From Synchiropus splendidus (lineage: Eukaryota > Chordata > Actinopteri > Syngnathiformes > Callionymidae): a stretch of DNA of 64,000 nt. The notes under the pieces are model-generated. The model saw nothing but the letters and a program-made list of their open reading frames with translations. It did no database searches and was not told where the DNA came from. The position numbers and the translations under genes were made by a program. The DNA is taken from contig NC_071343.1 in NCBI RefSeq assembly GCF_027744825.2, positions 15,300,866 through 15,364,865 of the forward strand, in the 5' to 3' direction. Of this stretch, positions 25,201 through 32,960 are shown piece after piece (the first letter of the stretch is position 1; each line of letters begins with the position of its first letter).

Positions 25201-28065
25201 TCAGTGACTGGCAACCCAGCCCCTACCATTATATGGAGGACCCCCCACCGGAAACTGGTGGACATCCACTTCAGGTAGAGAGCTTCCTTTGTCTGACCAC
25301 GTCTTTGAAAACGGTGTGTCTCACTGTTGTCTTTATTTCTGCCACTCAAGTTTCGACAGACGTCTGAAAGTGCATCTTAACGGCACGCTGTCAGTCCGGC
25401 AGGTGACAGAGAAGGATGTCGGGGACTATCTCTGCATCGCACGCAACAAGGTGGCAGATGACTACCGTCTGCTGCGTGTCTCCGTGGTTACCAAACCTGC
25501 CAAGATAGAGCCCAAGCTGCCGCTCAATCAGATGGTGTCGCTGGGCAAACCGCTGAAGGTATAATGGTGGAGTGACACTTTGTACTGCTTTACCTGACAC
25601 CCTGTCAGAACTACCTGTAACAGCGTTGACTCCCCACTCCACATGATGCATGGCAGTAATCTCGATCAGATGGAACAACCAGATTGCGATAATAATCGAG
25701 TACAAGGGGCTAAACAAGTCTAGAAAAGCAAACGATAATGTGATTTCAATGCAGGTGGACTGCTTGGCCTCTGGACTTCCTGACCCGGCAGTGCGTTGGA
25801 GTCTTCCAGACGGAACCATGGTGAACAGTGTGCTTGGACCGCAGGACAGAAGTGGGCGGACACGCAGACTCACTGTGTTTGATAATGGAACCTTGCTGGT
25901 TCCAGCTGTGGGAATCAGAGAGGAGGGCGAGTACACATGCTACGCTGAAAATCAGGGAGGTCAAGACACCATGAAGGTGAGTCGCCATTATTATGACCAC
26001 ACGAAACAAATGGGTAAAAAACTTTTTGTGTTCAGTTAACTTATTGCAAATCTTGTGTATAATTTCACACCAAGCTCAAATGGGCCGGACAAAAAAAGAC
26101 CCCTGGGCGACGGCTCACTCTGGTCTCCTCAGTCTTACTGACAAGATTACTTACAAGTGGTAAACTGAACTAAGTGAGGCTTGTTTTCTGTAGGTCAACG
26201 TCAAGGTTATGATGATGTCTCCGCCCACTTTCTCTGACGGAAGAAGTTATCATACGGTTAAGGTGCAGCAGGGGTCGACAGCTGTCATCCGTTGCCAGGC
26301 GACAGGTGATCCTATCCCGACTGTTGTCTGGTACTCTCCCACCCATCGCGTTGTCCCGCTGCGCAGTGGCACCAGTTTTCACTCCCAGCGAGTCATGGTG
26401 GGTCCCAGTGGAAGTCTGGAGGTGCGACAGGTTCAGAAAAGCGACTCCGGGAACTATACATGCAGAGCAACGAATTCAGCAGGAGGGAGAAACATGGTGG
26501 TGGGCTTGGAGGTGGAGGATCCTCTTCATCAGCAAGCAAGCCAGACTGGAGGCAGAAGTTGGAACGGCGCAGGATCAAGCACTAGAGGAACAAGCCAGTT
26601 CGAATCAACCGGCTACTTTAAGAGTAATGACAGCAGCGGTAATGGCGGCGCTGACAACAACGGCAAGATAAGAAACACGGTACAGAGTATTAACAGAGCA
26701 ACAACTGGAACCTTTTATCCCAGTGATGGATTTAAGGGACCAGTCCACAGCATCACAACACAAGTCGGTGGAGTCATCAGTGTGGGAGTGCACCCGGGGA
26801 AGAATGTTGGCTTTAAAGCAGACAACACTGGGATATATCAAAATGTGCCGGGCTCTGTAAACGGTGGGGCTGATCCCGGCACAGCTGGAGGAGTTCACAG
26901 GAATCATGTGAGTGGCAAAAGTGACGCTGCTGATGGCAAGATTGGGGCCGTTTCTTCAAGTACCGTGGGGCGCAATTCTGGAGCTGCTGTGGTCGGAGGC
27001 CGTGGAACCAGCGGTGGAGCTGAGTACAGTGCCGTCACAAAGGTGAAACAGCAAGCCGTGAGAGGTCAAACCGTACTTTTGCCATGTCCTTCCCAGGGGT
27101 CGCCCCCTCCCAAGCTGTCCTGGCTCCTGCCTGGTAACGGTGTATTACCAGCTCCTTATTATGGTAGTCGGCTGACGGTGCACCGCAATGGTTCACTAGA
27201 GCTGCGGGGTGTTCGGGTAAGTGATAGTGGGAGCTTGATATGCCTCATAAAAGGTACCACAGGTGAAACAAAGATACAGGTTGAGCTGGTGGTTAATGAG
27301 CTGCAGGAAGAAACACAAGCTCCAGTGGGTCAAAGTCCAGTGCAGAAGAGTCCAGTTTCTATCCCTGTCCCAGGTGCTCAGCATACGTCTTTGGAAACAA
27401 GGCAAGACAAGCCTTTGCCCCGAGGTCCGCCGGTGCAGTCCTCCTCCCGTCCAGTCGCTGCACCCCCTGCACCAGAGTCAGTGGTAAGCACAAAAACAGC
27501 CGCATTAGTCAGCATCTTAAATGGAGAGACCCTGCGGCTGCCCTGCTCTGGCGCTCACGCACGCAGTTCCATCACCTGGACTTTGCCCAGCGGCAAGCTG
27601 CTGTCCAAGGGCGAGAGAGGCGAGTCAGGCCAACATTCAATCCAAGACGACGGTACACTCATCGTTCAGCACGCATCCGTCTTCGACCGCGGCACCTACA
27701 GCTGCAGAACCACGAGCACGGACTCCGCTGCTGTTTCCATCGTCACCGTCCCTGTTATTGTCATCGCCTACCCCCCACGTATCACCATGGGTCCATCACC
27801 CGTGACCTACACACGACCCGGGGTTGCCGTGGAGCTTCCTTGTCGTAGCATAGCAACACCCAAAGCGACAGTTACTTGGGAGGCACCTGACACAACGCAG
27901 CTGAGGGTAATGAGTCAGGCCCGTATCTATGGTAACCGATACCTCAGCCCTCAGGGCTCCCTGGTGATCCAGAATCCAACCAGCAGAGACACAGGGTTCT
28001 ACAGATGCACTGCCAAAAATGTGATAGGAACGGACACCAAGACAACTTATCTACATGTTATCTAA
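13073..28065 (+). CDS. mxra5: Matrix-remodeling-associated protein 5 (adlican), whole gene, 11 coding exons
   Basis: Join of 13073-13245, 13311-13440, 16228-16469, 17062-17213, 17719-20879, 23264-23405, 23933-24068, 24285-25274, 25351-25558, 25755-25976 and 26194-28065; 7,428 nt, 2,475 aa. The protein is a secreted matrix component linked to remodelling, adhesion and TGF-beta responses (family knowledge). Domains: signal peptide 1-21, LRR-NT cap from C22, leucine-rich repeats to about 210, LRR-CT cap 214-260, MXRA5-specific region about 349-445, Ig1 465-550 (C483/C536), Ig2 565-650 (C581/C634), basic and Ser/Thr/Pro-rich stretch about 655-1286, Ig3 1290-1385 (C1316/C1369), Ig4-Ig7 about 1394-1855, Ig8 1858-1962, Gly/Ser linker, Ig9 2132-2222, Pro-rich linker, Ig10 2281-2380, Ig11 2381-2475. 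Identity to human MXRA5 is clear at the LRR start (SEVHCTFRSL), YEKLW..AYYSE, WADLLAKIRQK, LPAPYYG and the C-terminus. IGSF10 is the nearest alternative but fits less well. Human MXRA5 is about 2,828 aa; the difference lies mainly in the mucin-like region and one Ig domain. Whether this is the a or b teleost copy is not resolved. Confidence 0.95.
13311..13440 (+). CDS. mxra5: mxra5 coding exon 2: first leucine-rich repeats
   Basis: The acceptor CATCTCCCAG precedes a 65-bp intron, one of the shortest here. The encoded LRR pattern is LRKLELLMLHSNDLHHLPEG, ending KSLQ at the donor CTGCAG|GTACAC in phase 0. The same segment in human reads LTKLELLMIHGNEI, so the frame is secure. Confidence 0.95.
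13441..16227 (+). other. mxra5: mxra5 intron with transposon debris
   Basis: A 2.8-kb intron bounded by GTACAC and CCTTCAG. Positions about 13780-13880 contain Rex3-like words (GAGACCATGGCTCTCAG and a following AAGTCTTGGAG stretch), which suggests a decayed Rex3 piece. A GATA tetranucleotide run lies near 13661 and a GA run at 15357-15373. Around 15840-15900 a GGCCAAGTCCGGCCC segment resembles a hAT-type end. No internal exon is needed, because phases join directly. Confidence 0.7.
16228..16469 (+). CDS. mxra5: mxra5 coding exon 3: central leucine-rich repeats
   Basis: Starts after CCTTCAG at 16227 in phase 0 and encodes several LRRs (LKLSYNKLREI, LLRLYLDHNFLQHI, LRLLRLQGNRLHQLHP), ending STLR. 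The donor CTCAG|GTGAGA leaves AG in phase 2, completing the Arg codon with the next exon. Human MXRA5 has matching repeats with LHQLHP at the same place. Confidence 0.95.
16470..17061 (+). other. mxra5: mxra5 intron, no further feature seen
   Basis: A 592-bp GT-AG intron (GTGAGA to GGCGCAG). Nothing else recognisable. Confidence 0.8.
17062..17213 (+). CDS. mxra5: mxra5 coding exon 4: last LRR and start of the LRR C-terminal cap
   Basis: Begins after TTTGGCGCAG. It encodes HLDLSNNSLTTL and then the cap signature NPWSCDCHMNWFLSW. The donor CACCAAG|GTAACA leaves one base (phase 1). The reading frame stays open into the intron but loses all similarity to MXRA5 there. Confidence 0.95.
17214..17718 (+). 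other. mxra5: mxra5 intron, no further feature seen
   Basis: A 505-bp GT-AG intron (GTAACA to CCACTCAG). The open frame that runs into its first 280 bp is read-through and not coding. Confidence 0.75.
17719..20879 (+). CDS. mxra5: mxra5 coding exon 5: giant exon, LRR cap end, Ig1, Ig2, mucin-like region
   Basis: This 3,161-nt exon spans codons 233-1286. In order it encodes the end of the LRR C-terminal cap (ELTKCRGDQCPLC), the MXRA5-specific region with YEKLWRILAYYSE, Ig1 (C483/C536, WIFPDGS), Ig2 (C581/C634, YWMLPDG), an acidic EEEEG patch near 690, and a basic RRRP cluster near 721. After these come the conserved RIDPKKWADLLAKIRQK at 754-770, a second Arg-rich cluster near 937 and a long Thr/Ser/Pro-rich stretch suited to O-glycosylation. 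The donor is CCCGGG|GTAAGT in phase 0. The frame continues 57 codons into the intron without similarity. Confidence 0.95.
20880..23263 (+). other. mxra5: mxra5 intron with a possible regulatory block
   Basis: A 2.4-kb GT-AG intron (GTAAGT to TTTCACAG). No clear transposon was recognised. The part around 22560-22720 is non-repetitive and has an enhancer-like texture (GCCAGATTAATCCTGCTGG), but this is only an impression. Confidence 0.6.
23264..23405 (+). CDS. mxra5: mxra5 coding exon 6: first half of Ig3
   Basis: Starts in phase 0 after ATCTTTCACAG and encodes the B-strand Cys (LLDCEAQGEP, C1316) and the conserved Trp of TWTKVATG. The donor GCGACAG|GTAATC is in phase 1. Human has VTWTKVSTG at the same place, so the exon is secure although it is only 142 nt long. 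Confidence 0.93.
23406..23932 (+). other. mxra5: mxra5 intron, no further feature seen
   Basis: A 527-bp GT-AG intron (GTAATC to CTTCTCTCAG) that splits Ig3. Nothing else recognised. Confidence 0.75.
23933..24068 (+). CDS. mxra5: mxra5 coding exon 7: second half of Ig3
   Basis: Follows a good acceptor (TTCTCTCAG) and encodes RAQRFEVLPNGTLVI and DRGTYICSAQS (C1369), the F-strand of Ig3. The donor GACCG|GTGAGA is in phase 2. The human counterpart has IQRFEVLKNGTLVI. Confidence 0.95.
24285..25274 (+). CDS. mxra5: mxra5 coding exon 8: Ig4, Ig5 and start of Ig6
   Basis: Begins after CTGTTGCAG and completes an Arg codon. Ig4 has LECKATGVP (C1413) and GIYRCVASNSAG. Ig5 has CSARGAPTP and GIYECTSSNSVG. 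A Pro/Asn-rich linker of about 80 residues (roughly 1580-1659) comes next, then the first half of Ig6 (LDCSVTGNPAP, IIWRTPHRKLVD). The donor CTTCAG|GTAGAG is in phase 2. The linker has no counterpart in human MXRA5 as I recall it. Confidence 0.95.
25351..25558 (+). CDS. mxra5: mxra5 coding exon 9: second half of Ig6 and start of Ig7
   Basis: The preceding intron is only 76 bp. The acceptor is GCCACTCAAG, and the exon encodes SFDRRLKVHLNGTLSV, GDYLCIARNKVADDY and VTKPAKIEPK, close to the human sequence. The donor CTGAAG|GTATAA is in phase 0, just before the first Cys of Ig7. GTATAA is a weaker donor than the others but the join is exact. Confidence 0.93.
25755..25976 (+). CDS. mxra5: mxra5 coding exon 10: Ig7
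   Basis: Starts after TTTCAATGCAG with VDCLASGLPDPAV, WSLPDGTMVNS and GEYTCYAENQGGQD, a direct match to the corresponding human Ig domain (VDCVATGLPNPEI). The donor ATGAAG|GTGAGT is strong and in phase 0. Confidence 0.95.
26194..28065 (+). CDS. mxra5: mxra5 last coding exon: Ig8 to Ig11 and stop
   Basis: Begins after TGTTTTCTGTAG with VNVKVMMMSPP. It encodes Ig8 (IRCQATGDPIP, GNYTCRATNSAG), a Gly/Ser/Asn-rich linker of about 170 residues (1963-2131), Ig9 (LLPCPSQGSPPP, LPAPYYGSRLTVH), a Pro-rich linker (2221-2280), and Ig10 (SILNGETLRLPCSG, SVFDRGTYSC). It ends with Ig11 (TYTRPGVAVELPC, GFYRCTAKNVIGTD) and the C-terminus KTTYLHVI, followed by TAA. The human protein has one more Ig between the equivalents of Ig9 and Ig10. 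The terminal residues match the human end, so the stop is genuine. Confidence 0.96.
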   Translation, partial: VNVKVMMMSPPTFSDGRSYHTVKVQQGSTAVIRCQATGDPIPTVVWYSPTHRVVPLRSGTSFHSQRVMVGPSGSLEVRQVQKSDSGNYTCRATNSAGGRNMVVGLEVEDPLHQQASQTGGRSWNGAGSSTRGTSQFESTGYFKSNDSSGNGGADNNGKIRNTVQSINRATTGTFYPSDGFKGPVHSITTQVGGVISVGVHPGKNVGFKADNTGIYQNVPGSVNGGADPGTAGGVHRNHVSGKSDAADGKIGAVSSSTVGRNSGAAVVGGRGTSGGAEYSAVTKVKQQAVRGQTVLLPCPSQGSPPPKLSWLLPGNGVLPAPYYGSRLTVHRNGSLELRGVRVSDSGSLICLIKGTTGETKIQVELVVNELQEETQAPVGQSPVQKSPVSIPVPGAQHTSLETRQDKPLPRGPPVQSSSRPVAAPPAPESVVSTKTAALVSILNGETLRLPCSGAHARSSITWTLPSGKLLSKGERGESGQHSIQDDGTLIVQHASVFDRGTYSCRTTSTDSAAVSIVTVPVIVIAYPPRITMGPSPVTYTRPGVAVELPCRSIATPKATVTWEAPDTTQLRVMSQARIYGNRYLSPQGSLVIQNPTSRDTGFYRCTAKNVIGTDTKTTYLHVI

Positions 28066-28842
28066 CACGAACAACAAGCGACAAAGACTCCATTAATGAA
28101 CTGAGGAATAAACTAAAACTGAAAAAAGCCAGTGATGCCCAAAGGAACTGCATGAAGCACAGGAAAGACTTCACACGTTCAGCTGACTCTTCTATTACTG
28201 TCTATCTTAACACTTAGGTGAGCTTCTGCGTGTACAAACTCTGTTCTATGTGCCAACTGGCTGTGTTATTATGAAAATGTGCTTTGGTTTCCAAATGTTT
28301 ATGACTTAATTTAATACAACACTGGTTTTATTTTCCATGAAATAACTTTGGCAACATGTGCAGATCAATATCTGTTATCAGATTCCATTATAATCTGAGG
28401 TAAAGTCTACCTCCTCATCTAAAACTGCGCTGTCTAAAAGTCCTAAATTCATATAATTGTTGAATCTACCATGCATTGTTGTACCATAACCAGCCTCCAA
28501 CAGTTTTGTCCAGAGTTTAGAGTGTGTTAAAAAAATCAGGATCTCTTTTTTTTCATTTTGGTCTTGGTCATTTTTCTCTCCATGAACGTGCGACATAGCA
28601 CATGTACAGATGTCCAGTCATGTCACCTGTGAGATCTGTCCATGTCCTGCTGTTTTGCATGAAAAAAAGCCAGAAACCAAAATCTAACATTTGTCAAGCA
28701 GATACCGATATTAGTAGTCTTTTGTGTTCTTAAGTTATTTTCTCACACAAAGCAGCGTTGTTTGGTCAGTACCAACATTATTCTGCATCTACTATATATT
28801 TTCAAGAACATTTTATAAATAAAGTTTTTGTAAAACAAGCAA
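28066..28842 (+). other. mxra5: mxra5 3' untranslated region (predicted)
   Basis: AT-rich sequence from the stop to just past the best poly(A) signal. An earlier AATAAA at 28107-28112 is only 42 nt after the stop and probably too early to be the main site, though it could give a very short 3' UTR. Confidence 0.6.
28818..28823 (+). terminator. mxra5: Likely poly(A) signal of mxra5
   Basis: A perfect AATAAA followed by a T/G-rich downstream region (GTTTTTGTAAAA, then GTCTGTGTGTCAG), the usual layout for cleavage about 20 nt further on. Other candidates were not excluded. Confidence 0.6.
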
Positions 28843-29149
28843 AGTCTGTGTGTCAGAGAGCAGGAGGAAGGTGGGAATGCGGTGTGAGGGAAGAGAGCCG
28901 TCACCGGGGGCTGCAGAGAGCCAGGAAAGGAGTGTATTATGACAAGAATGGTGTCTTATCCCGAGCTCAGCTGTCAAACCAGGAAGAAGGTCTTAACTCT
29001 AGATGACATCATATTTCACTCCCTGGGAAACAGGATAAAATGCCAACACTGTGCAGATCTGGCAGAGCAGCTCCACACAGTGCAGTGTCGACATGATAGC
29101 CTTAATATACACTCTAAATCAACACCTTGGAGTGGTGCGCGGGGAGAGA
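28843..29149. other. Downstream flank, no gene seen
   Basis: Mixed sequence after the presumed mxra5 cleavage site. Short frames only. Confidence 0.4.
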
Positions 29150-29350
29150 AAATATGATCCACCGCCGTACAGTAGTTAATGATAGAAGGCAGATGTTGAT
29201 GGATATTAGTCGCTTCGGAGCGAAAGCGCTGCCAAATATTATCAGTTTTTCTGCGAGGATTTATTAGGGGCTGGATTAATATTGCATTTGTGCAGCATCA
29301 GCCCAAATTTTTAATGTTGTTTACTGCTTTGATCCTCTCACCGTGGGGGC
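29150..29350. promoter_or_regulatory. Candidate conserved non-coding element
   Basis: A compact, non-repetitive block with TTAATGATAG, GGCTGGATTAATATTGC and TTTTTAATG motifs and no open frame. Of all intergenic blocks this one looks most like a vertebrate conserved enhancer, with homeodomain cores separated by GC-richer words. Only alignment could confirm it. Confidence 0.28.
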
Positions 29351-30544
29351 CAAAATGCAAAAGCTTTGATGAGGAGCCCGAAAATACTAAGTACCGCTGG
29401 TTAGAGTGAATTAGGCATCCGTGCTGTCAGTCGTTGGCACGCTGGAAGTTTGTTTTTAATATGTGATGAAGCCGCTGCAACTTGTGAGAGATCTAATATA
29501 AGACGTCTTAACCAGCCAAACCAATTATGGAATATGTCCAGGTTATTCCAAAGAATTGAACAGAGTCTACACGCTTGTTCACGCCTAGTTCCAGTTACGT
29601 AGTACACATCCTCTGTGGTTGAAAAAACAAGCGTGTTAAACCCGGTCCACAGTCTGATCGACTCATGTCCACTGGGTAAGAGAGGATTCACGTTTCATCT
29701 GTGACTAACTCGAGGTTTAATAATTCTCACATGACTTTCATTGTGCATCTGTTGTGTAGCTCCCAGGGTAGCTACACTCACTGACCTCATTGAAGGCATC
29801 CCTGCTCCCATCCCTGCCACGTCCTGCTGAGTCAAACATGTGTAGTGTGTTGTGTTTCTGTATGAAATGACCTCATTACTTTACGCCATATTTATCACCA
29901 GCCACGGCAGCCATTCAGTCACAGGCGACAAGGGAGCAAGGGGTGCTTGGGTTCCTGGCAGGTCCTCATGTGAGATCAACTTCAGCACAAATATTGTGAT
30001 TCACTCAGATATAACTCTCTGTGTGAGTTGTTGGTAGTGATTTGGCCACTGTCTGGGCCTCTGCTTATTCACTCTGTGTAATGATGAGTCACTGTAAAAT
30101 CAAAATGAAAACCTTTGCCCGCACTTGCTTTTATCCAGATGACTTCCAGAGTTTGAATGCAGAACCCCACCACACAAAGCACGATGAACAAATAAATAAA
30201 TACAAACCAGTTGTGCCTGACAGAAGCGGACTCCTTCTCAGAATTACTTCCAAACATACTTCCAAACATGAACACATATTGTGAGGACTGGCCTACTGTT
30301 TGTTCATAGAGCAACCCTCCCAAAATACATTTTAGGTCAGCACTATATGCACTGCTTTTTATTTTTAGTTCTTCTGGCTTTTGTTGGGTTTGGTGGCTCA
30401 ATAGAATTTCGTTTGTTATATTGTTCTTACTTTTTTTTTTACAGTTTTATTTTGGATTGTTTTTTTATGCGAAACAATCTGCTATAGAAAATGAAATGTG
30501 GGGACACCCTGGAAAGGCCACTTATCCTCTGCAGGTCTTAACAA
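29351..30544. other. Intergenic DNA, no gene seen
   Basis: Mixed unique sequence with a T-rich tract near 30420-30470. No supported exon or repeat boundary. Confidence 0.4.
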
Positions 30545-30885
30545 ATCTTCAATTAACCAGTGCTTTGTCCTCTTCCGGGTGGCGGGGAGTGCTGGAGCCC
30601 ATCCCAGCAGTCATTGGGCGAGAGGTGGGAATACACCCTAGACAGGTGGCCAGTCTATCACAGCACACACACACCATTCACACACACACCCAGGGGCAAA
30701 TTTAGAGTGTCCCATTAACCTATTGAGCGTGTCTTTGGGCTGTGGGAGGAAACCGGAGTATCCGGGGAAAAGCCACAAAGGCACACTGGGACCACATGCA
30801 AACTCCATGTAGAAAGGCCACCGGTCCGGTCCAACCTTCTTGCTGCAAGGCCGGAGTGTTAACCACTAACCGTGTGGCCCATTCT
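30545..30885 (-). mobile_element. tRNA/L2-tailed fish repeat, minus orientation
   Basis: On the + strand the order is CCCATCCCAGCAGTCATTGG, ACACCCTAGACAGGTGGCC, TCTTTGGGCTGTGGGAGGA, ATGCAAACTCCATGTAG and AGTGTTAACCACTAACC. This is the well-known teleost repeat read from its tail to its tRNA-like head. A short CA-rich tract (30665-30695) sits inside, as usual for the family. It is the reverse of the copy at 10548-10810. Confidence 0.75.
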
Positions 30886-31790
30886 CAACAAATACACACA
30901 CTAAACTTTGTATATAAAGGTGGAGTGACAAAGGAAAGATTAAGTGTCTTGTGAAATTACAATATGCTGGATATTAAGAGTGCAGCGGATTCAGAGACAA
31001 TGGGAGAAACAATGTTTAACAAAATGATTATTCCAGTCGGCTGGAGCCTAAAACACAAAAACACTATTTCCAAGTTCAGTGGAAGACGAGGGAGCAGAGC
31101 AGGAAGCAATTGCAGAGTGCCTGAAATTGCGATTTCACGAAAGGAGAACAAGGAAATGCTTTAGATATAAAAACCTAAATGGATGGTTGTCACCTTAATT
31201 TCACTAATGTCTCAGAGTAGGACAGTTAGGAGGCTGTAAAAAGTAACTTTTAGAAGAGGGTGAAGGGAGAGGTTGAGACAGCAGACCTAAGAAGAAGCTT
31301 GAACAGAAAGTCAAGCGTGAAGTGAAGCGAAATGTTTAAGTGCAGATAAAACTAGCGACCCATATGCTTATTTTAGACAAGTTTGGTAGCTTAGGAAAGC
31401 CAATAACAAATTACAGGCCGATATTCTGGGCCGATATTTGTCTGTCACATTTGGATTTGGTATTAATAAAATTTCCTTGTGGAGTATGGAATATCAATTT
31501 GCTTGCAAACCTTCCATGAGAAAATACATTCTTATACAGAATGGTTTTATTGCTTAAGTTAAACAGAAAAATGTTGACTGACTTGCAAAAACCGTTCAAA
31601 ACCCAAACGAACAACACATAATTCAGTCAGTAGCCTAGTCAACAGATTATGGGTGAAAAGTAGAAATGAATTGAGAGTATCTCTGATGAAAAGATGAATT
31701 AACAAAAACATTTTTAAAAAAGGCAGTAAATTGCAATTGGACAATGCCAAACGCACAAATGAGCGACAAGCTGTATTCTTAACCCAATTG
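30886..31790. other. Intergenic DNA, no gene seen
   Basis: AT-rich mixed sequence with no supported feature. Parts next to 31800 could be further decayed interior of the adjacent hAT-like copy. Confidence 0.35.
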
Positions 31791-31799
31791 GACCAACAT

Positions 31800-32051
31800 T
31801 GGCAGTGACCAGTGTTGCTTCAACAGGTGCTTACATGAACAGGTTTTACTGTTGGAGGGGGGGGCATCACTTTCTTTATCATTTTTTCTTTTCAAGAACT
31901 TCTCCATAGTGTCCATCTGTCACAGATTTGCAGCTGTCAAGTCAATTCAGTGACACACTACTGCCACCATACGTGGCAAGTGTATTAAAACGGAGCGTCT
32001 CTCGGCCCTCTTGGAGGCGCTTGTGGCCCAACCAAGGGCCGCGGCCCACTG
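31800..32051 (-). mobile_element. hAT-like transposon 5' fragment, copy 1
   Basis: Read on the minus strand it starts CAGTGGGCCGCGGCCC at 32051 and runs through about 145 nt of leader. At 31907 it opens an ATG frame beginning MEKFLKRKNDKESD and continuing about 34 codons before similarity fades. An N-terminus of the type M(E/D)xFLKRK is common in hAT (ZBED/Charlie-like) transposases. Two relatives at 47816-48037 and 49055-49325 share leader and ATG. The rest of the transposase is absent. Confidence 0.6.
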
Positions 32052-32289
32052 CTCTAGTTATCTGCGTTCCCTGATATGATGTCATTTTTGTTATGGTACT
32101 AAAAAATACTCCCGCTAGTCCCATATTGCACTGCAACAGCTCAAAGGATATAAATCCCATCCACACTGGTCCAGCATTGATTCCCAATCCTGCACTGAGA
32201 ATGTTGCATTTTTTTGTCTTTTGCTGTGAACCTCAGGTGTCCAGGTTCTTCATTCACCCCACACTTTCCTCTACTGTGAATCTTTTACA
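32052..32289. other. Intergenic DNA, no gene seen
   Basis: Short stretch between the hAT-like copy and the next unique block, without recognisable features. Confidence 0.35.
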
Positions 32290-32960
32290 GTGGTAATTAG
32301 TTATCGCCGAGACGTATTCCTGAATCCAGCGGCGTGATTCACACCCCAGCGGTGATCCACCATCAGCCTGCAGACAGCTCTATTCCAGCACTTTCTGCTT
32401 CTTTAATGTTCCTTCTGAGCAACAATAACCTTCAGTGGGAAAAGACATCGAGTCTGAATCCTTCATTAGACTTTATTTCTTCTAATTTAGCTTCTATAAA
32501 GAAGGCATTAATAACCCGAACGAGAGCCAGGACTTTCATTAAAGAGTTTTAATGGAACATTTCAGGCGTGGTAATAATTGGAAAATTATTCAAGGATTCA
32601 ATAACCTGTGGGGGGAGAAAAAACTTTGTGAGGTGATATAAACGTATAAAATATTTCATCTCATCCTGAGCTGCGAGTTTGGCTTACTCTCCTTGGATTC
32701 TGTTGTGGATGAGCTGGAGGGAAGATCACATTTCTGGTGGAATTATTTGAATCTTCCTGTTGTTCTCGCAGGAAGATTTGAGATTTAAAGAGCCGAAACA
32801 GGCGCAGACACGTCGGACGGGCAGTAAACCGACTATCCGGAGCATGTATACCACAAAAATGTCAGTGGAAGATAAAGCCTCAGTTCAAAGCTTCTTTGTT
32901 CGCAGTCAAAACGCATCCCATCACTCATTCGCCACGCAGCGATATTAGCTCTCTCCACAG
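32290..32960. promoter_or_regulatory. Candidate conserved non-coding block
   Basis: A non-repetitive block with homeodomain-type words (TTCTAATTTAGC, GGCATTAATAACCC, GTAATAATTGG) and no open frame longer than chance. The texture resembles clusters of conserved enhancers in vertebrate gene deserts. This is a visual impression, not tested. Confidence 0.25.

Noticed and set aside
13073..28065. IGSF10 as the identity of the large gene
   Set aside because: The LRR start, the YEKLW region, the WADLLAKIRQK motif and the C-terminus match MXRA5 better. IGSF10 is its closest relative and should be included in any tree.
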